A stretch of DNA of 64,000 bases, taken from contig CAJJDH010000002.1 in the NCBI GenBank assembly GCA_905182905.1, positions 56,594 through 120,593 of the forward strand, given 5' to 3'. Of the stretch, positions 63,893 to 64,000 are shown piece by piece. The position numbers and the translations under genes were made by a program. The notes beneath the pieces are model-generated. The model saw only the letters and a list, made by a program, of their open reading frames with translations, was not told the DNA's origin and did no database searches. The DNA is from a marine gamma proteobacterium HTCC2089 (GTDB lineage Bacteria; Pseudomonadota; Gammaproteobacteria; Pseudomonadales; Azotimanducaceae). Each line of letters begins with the position of its first letter. Position 1 is the first letter of the stretch.

Positions 63893-64000
63893 TTTTGCAA
63901 CCTTTAAATTTTTTAACTCCTTGATCAGATTGGGCTGTGAGCAGTAAAGGCTCTGCCTATAGCCTGACCTGAAGCCGTTGGTTGTGATGTTAAACCAAGG

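Noticed and set aside
1..64000. CRISPR arrays, insertion sequences, phage genes, toxin-antitoxin or defence islands
   Set aside because: None seen; no regular direct repeats with spacers, transposase, integrase or restriction motifs in the translated frames.

Overview
The window reads as the chromosome of a free-living, probably marine, gammaproteobacterium of the Pseudomonas/Cellvibrionales type. This rests on gene order: gltBD-aroB-aroK-pilQPONM-mrcA, rpmE-priA-SPOR-hslVU-ubiE-ubiJ-ubiB-hisE-tatABC, typA-glnA-ntrBC-trmL-secB, and gpmI-envC-ctpA-his-asmA-mutY-yggX-tRNA-Phe. This order matches the conserved backbone I know from Pseudomonas. The genus cannot be fixed by eye. I see no prophage, insertion sequence, CRISPR array or rRNA operon. 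Almost all of the window is densely coding.

Layout. 1-13.6 kb is accessory or stress-related: the start of a TauD/TfdA dioxygenase, greB, a putative envelope-sensing cluster (EF-hand protein, ECF sigma factor, membrane anti-sigma candidate, heavy-metal-sensor-like protein), fklB, an alkylation-repair cluster (TetR regulator, Ogt, Ada-AraC-AlkA fusion), an MBL hydrolase, two crotonases, a Tat-exported two-subunit molybdenum hydroxylase and an epoxide hydrolase. 13.6-24.1 kb is central metabolism: mdh, gltBD, a DUF2256 mini-protein, a short SPOR protein, aroB and aroK. 24.3-29.1 kb is the type IV pilus alignment and secretin operon pilMNOPQ, divergent from PBP1A. 32-47 kb holds an M48 protease, rpmE, priA, a SPOR protein, hslVU, ubiquinone genes, hisE, tatABC, dtd and typA. 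47.1-52.8 kb is a nitrogen-control locus. 52.8-63.9 kb holds trmL, secB, a rhodanese, gpmI, envC, ctpA, hisA, hisB, asmA, mutY, yggX and tRNA-Phe.

The most notable region is nitrogen control. At the usual glnA position lies a eukaryote-like type II glutamine synthetase of 336 residues, not the approximately 470-residue adenylylated GSI. It is nevertheless preceded by a consensus sigma-54 promoter and two NtrC boxes in the enteric arrangement, and followed by ntrBC, whose own upstream region has a third NtrC box overlapping a sigma-70-like -10 element. With gltBD in the same window, this encodes the GS-GOGAT cycle and its regulator around a different enzyme.

Other points are these. hisI, hisH, hisF, argS, thiI and grxC are absent from the slots they occupy in relatives. 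PilQ lacks AMIN domains while PilP carries an unusual C-terminal extension. Both crotonases lack the canonical pair of catalytic glutamates. Several short tandem repeats sit in control regions or in a secreted-protein gene. All functions are from motif recognition by eye; no database search was run.
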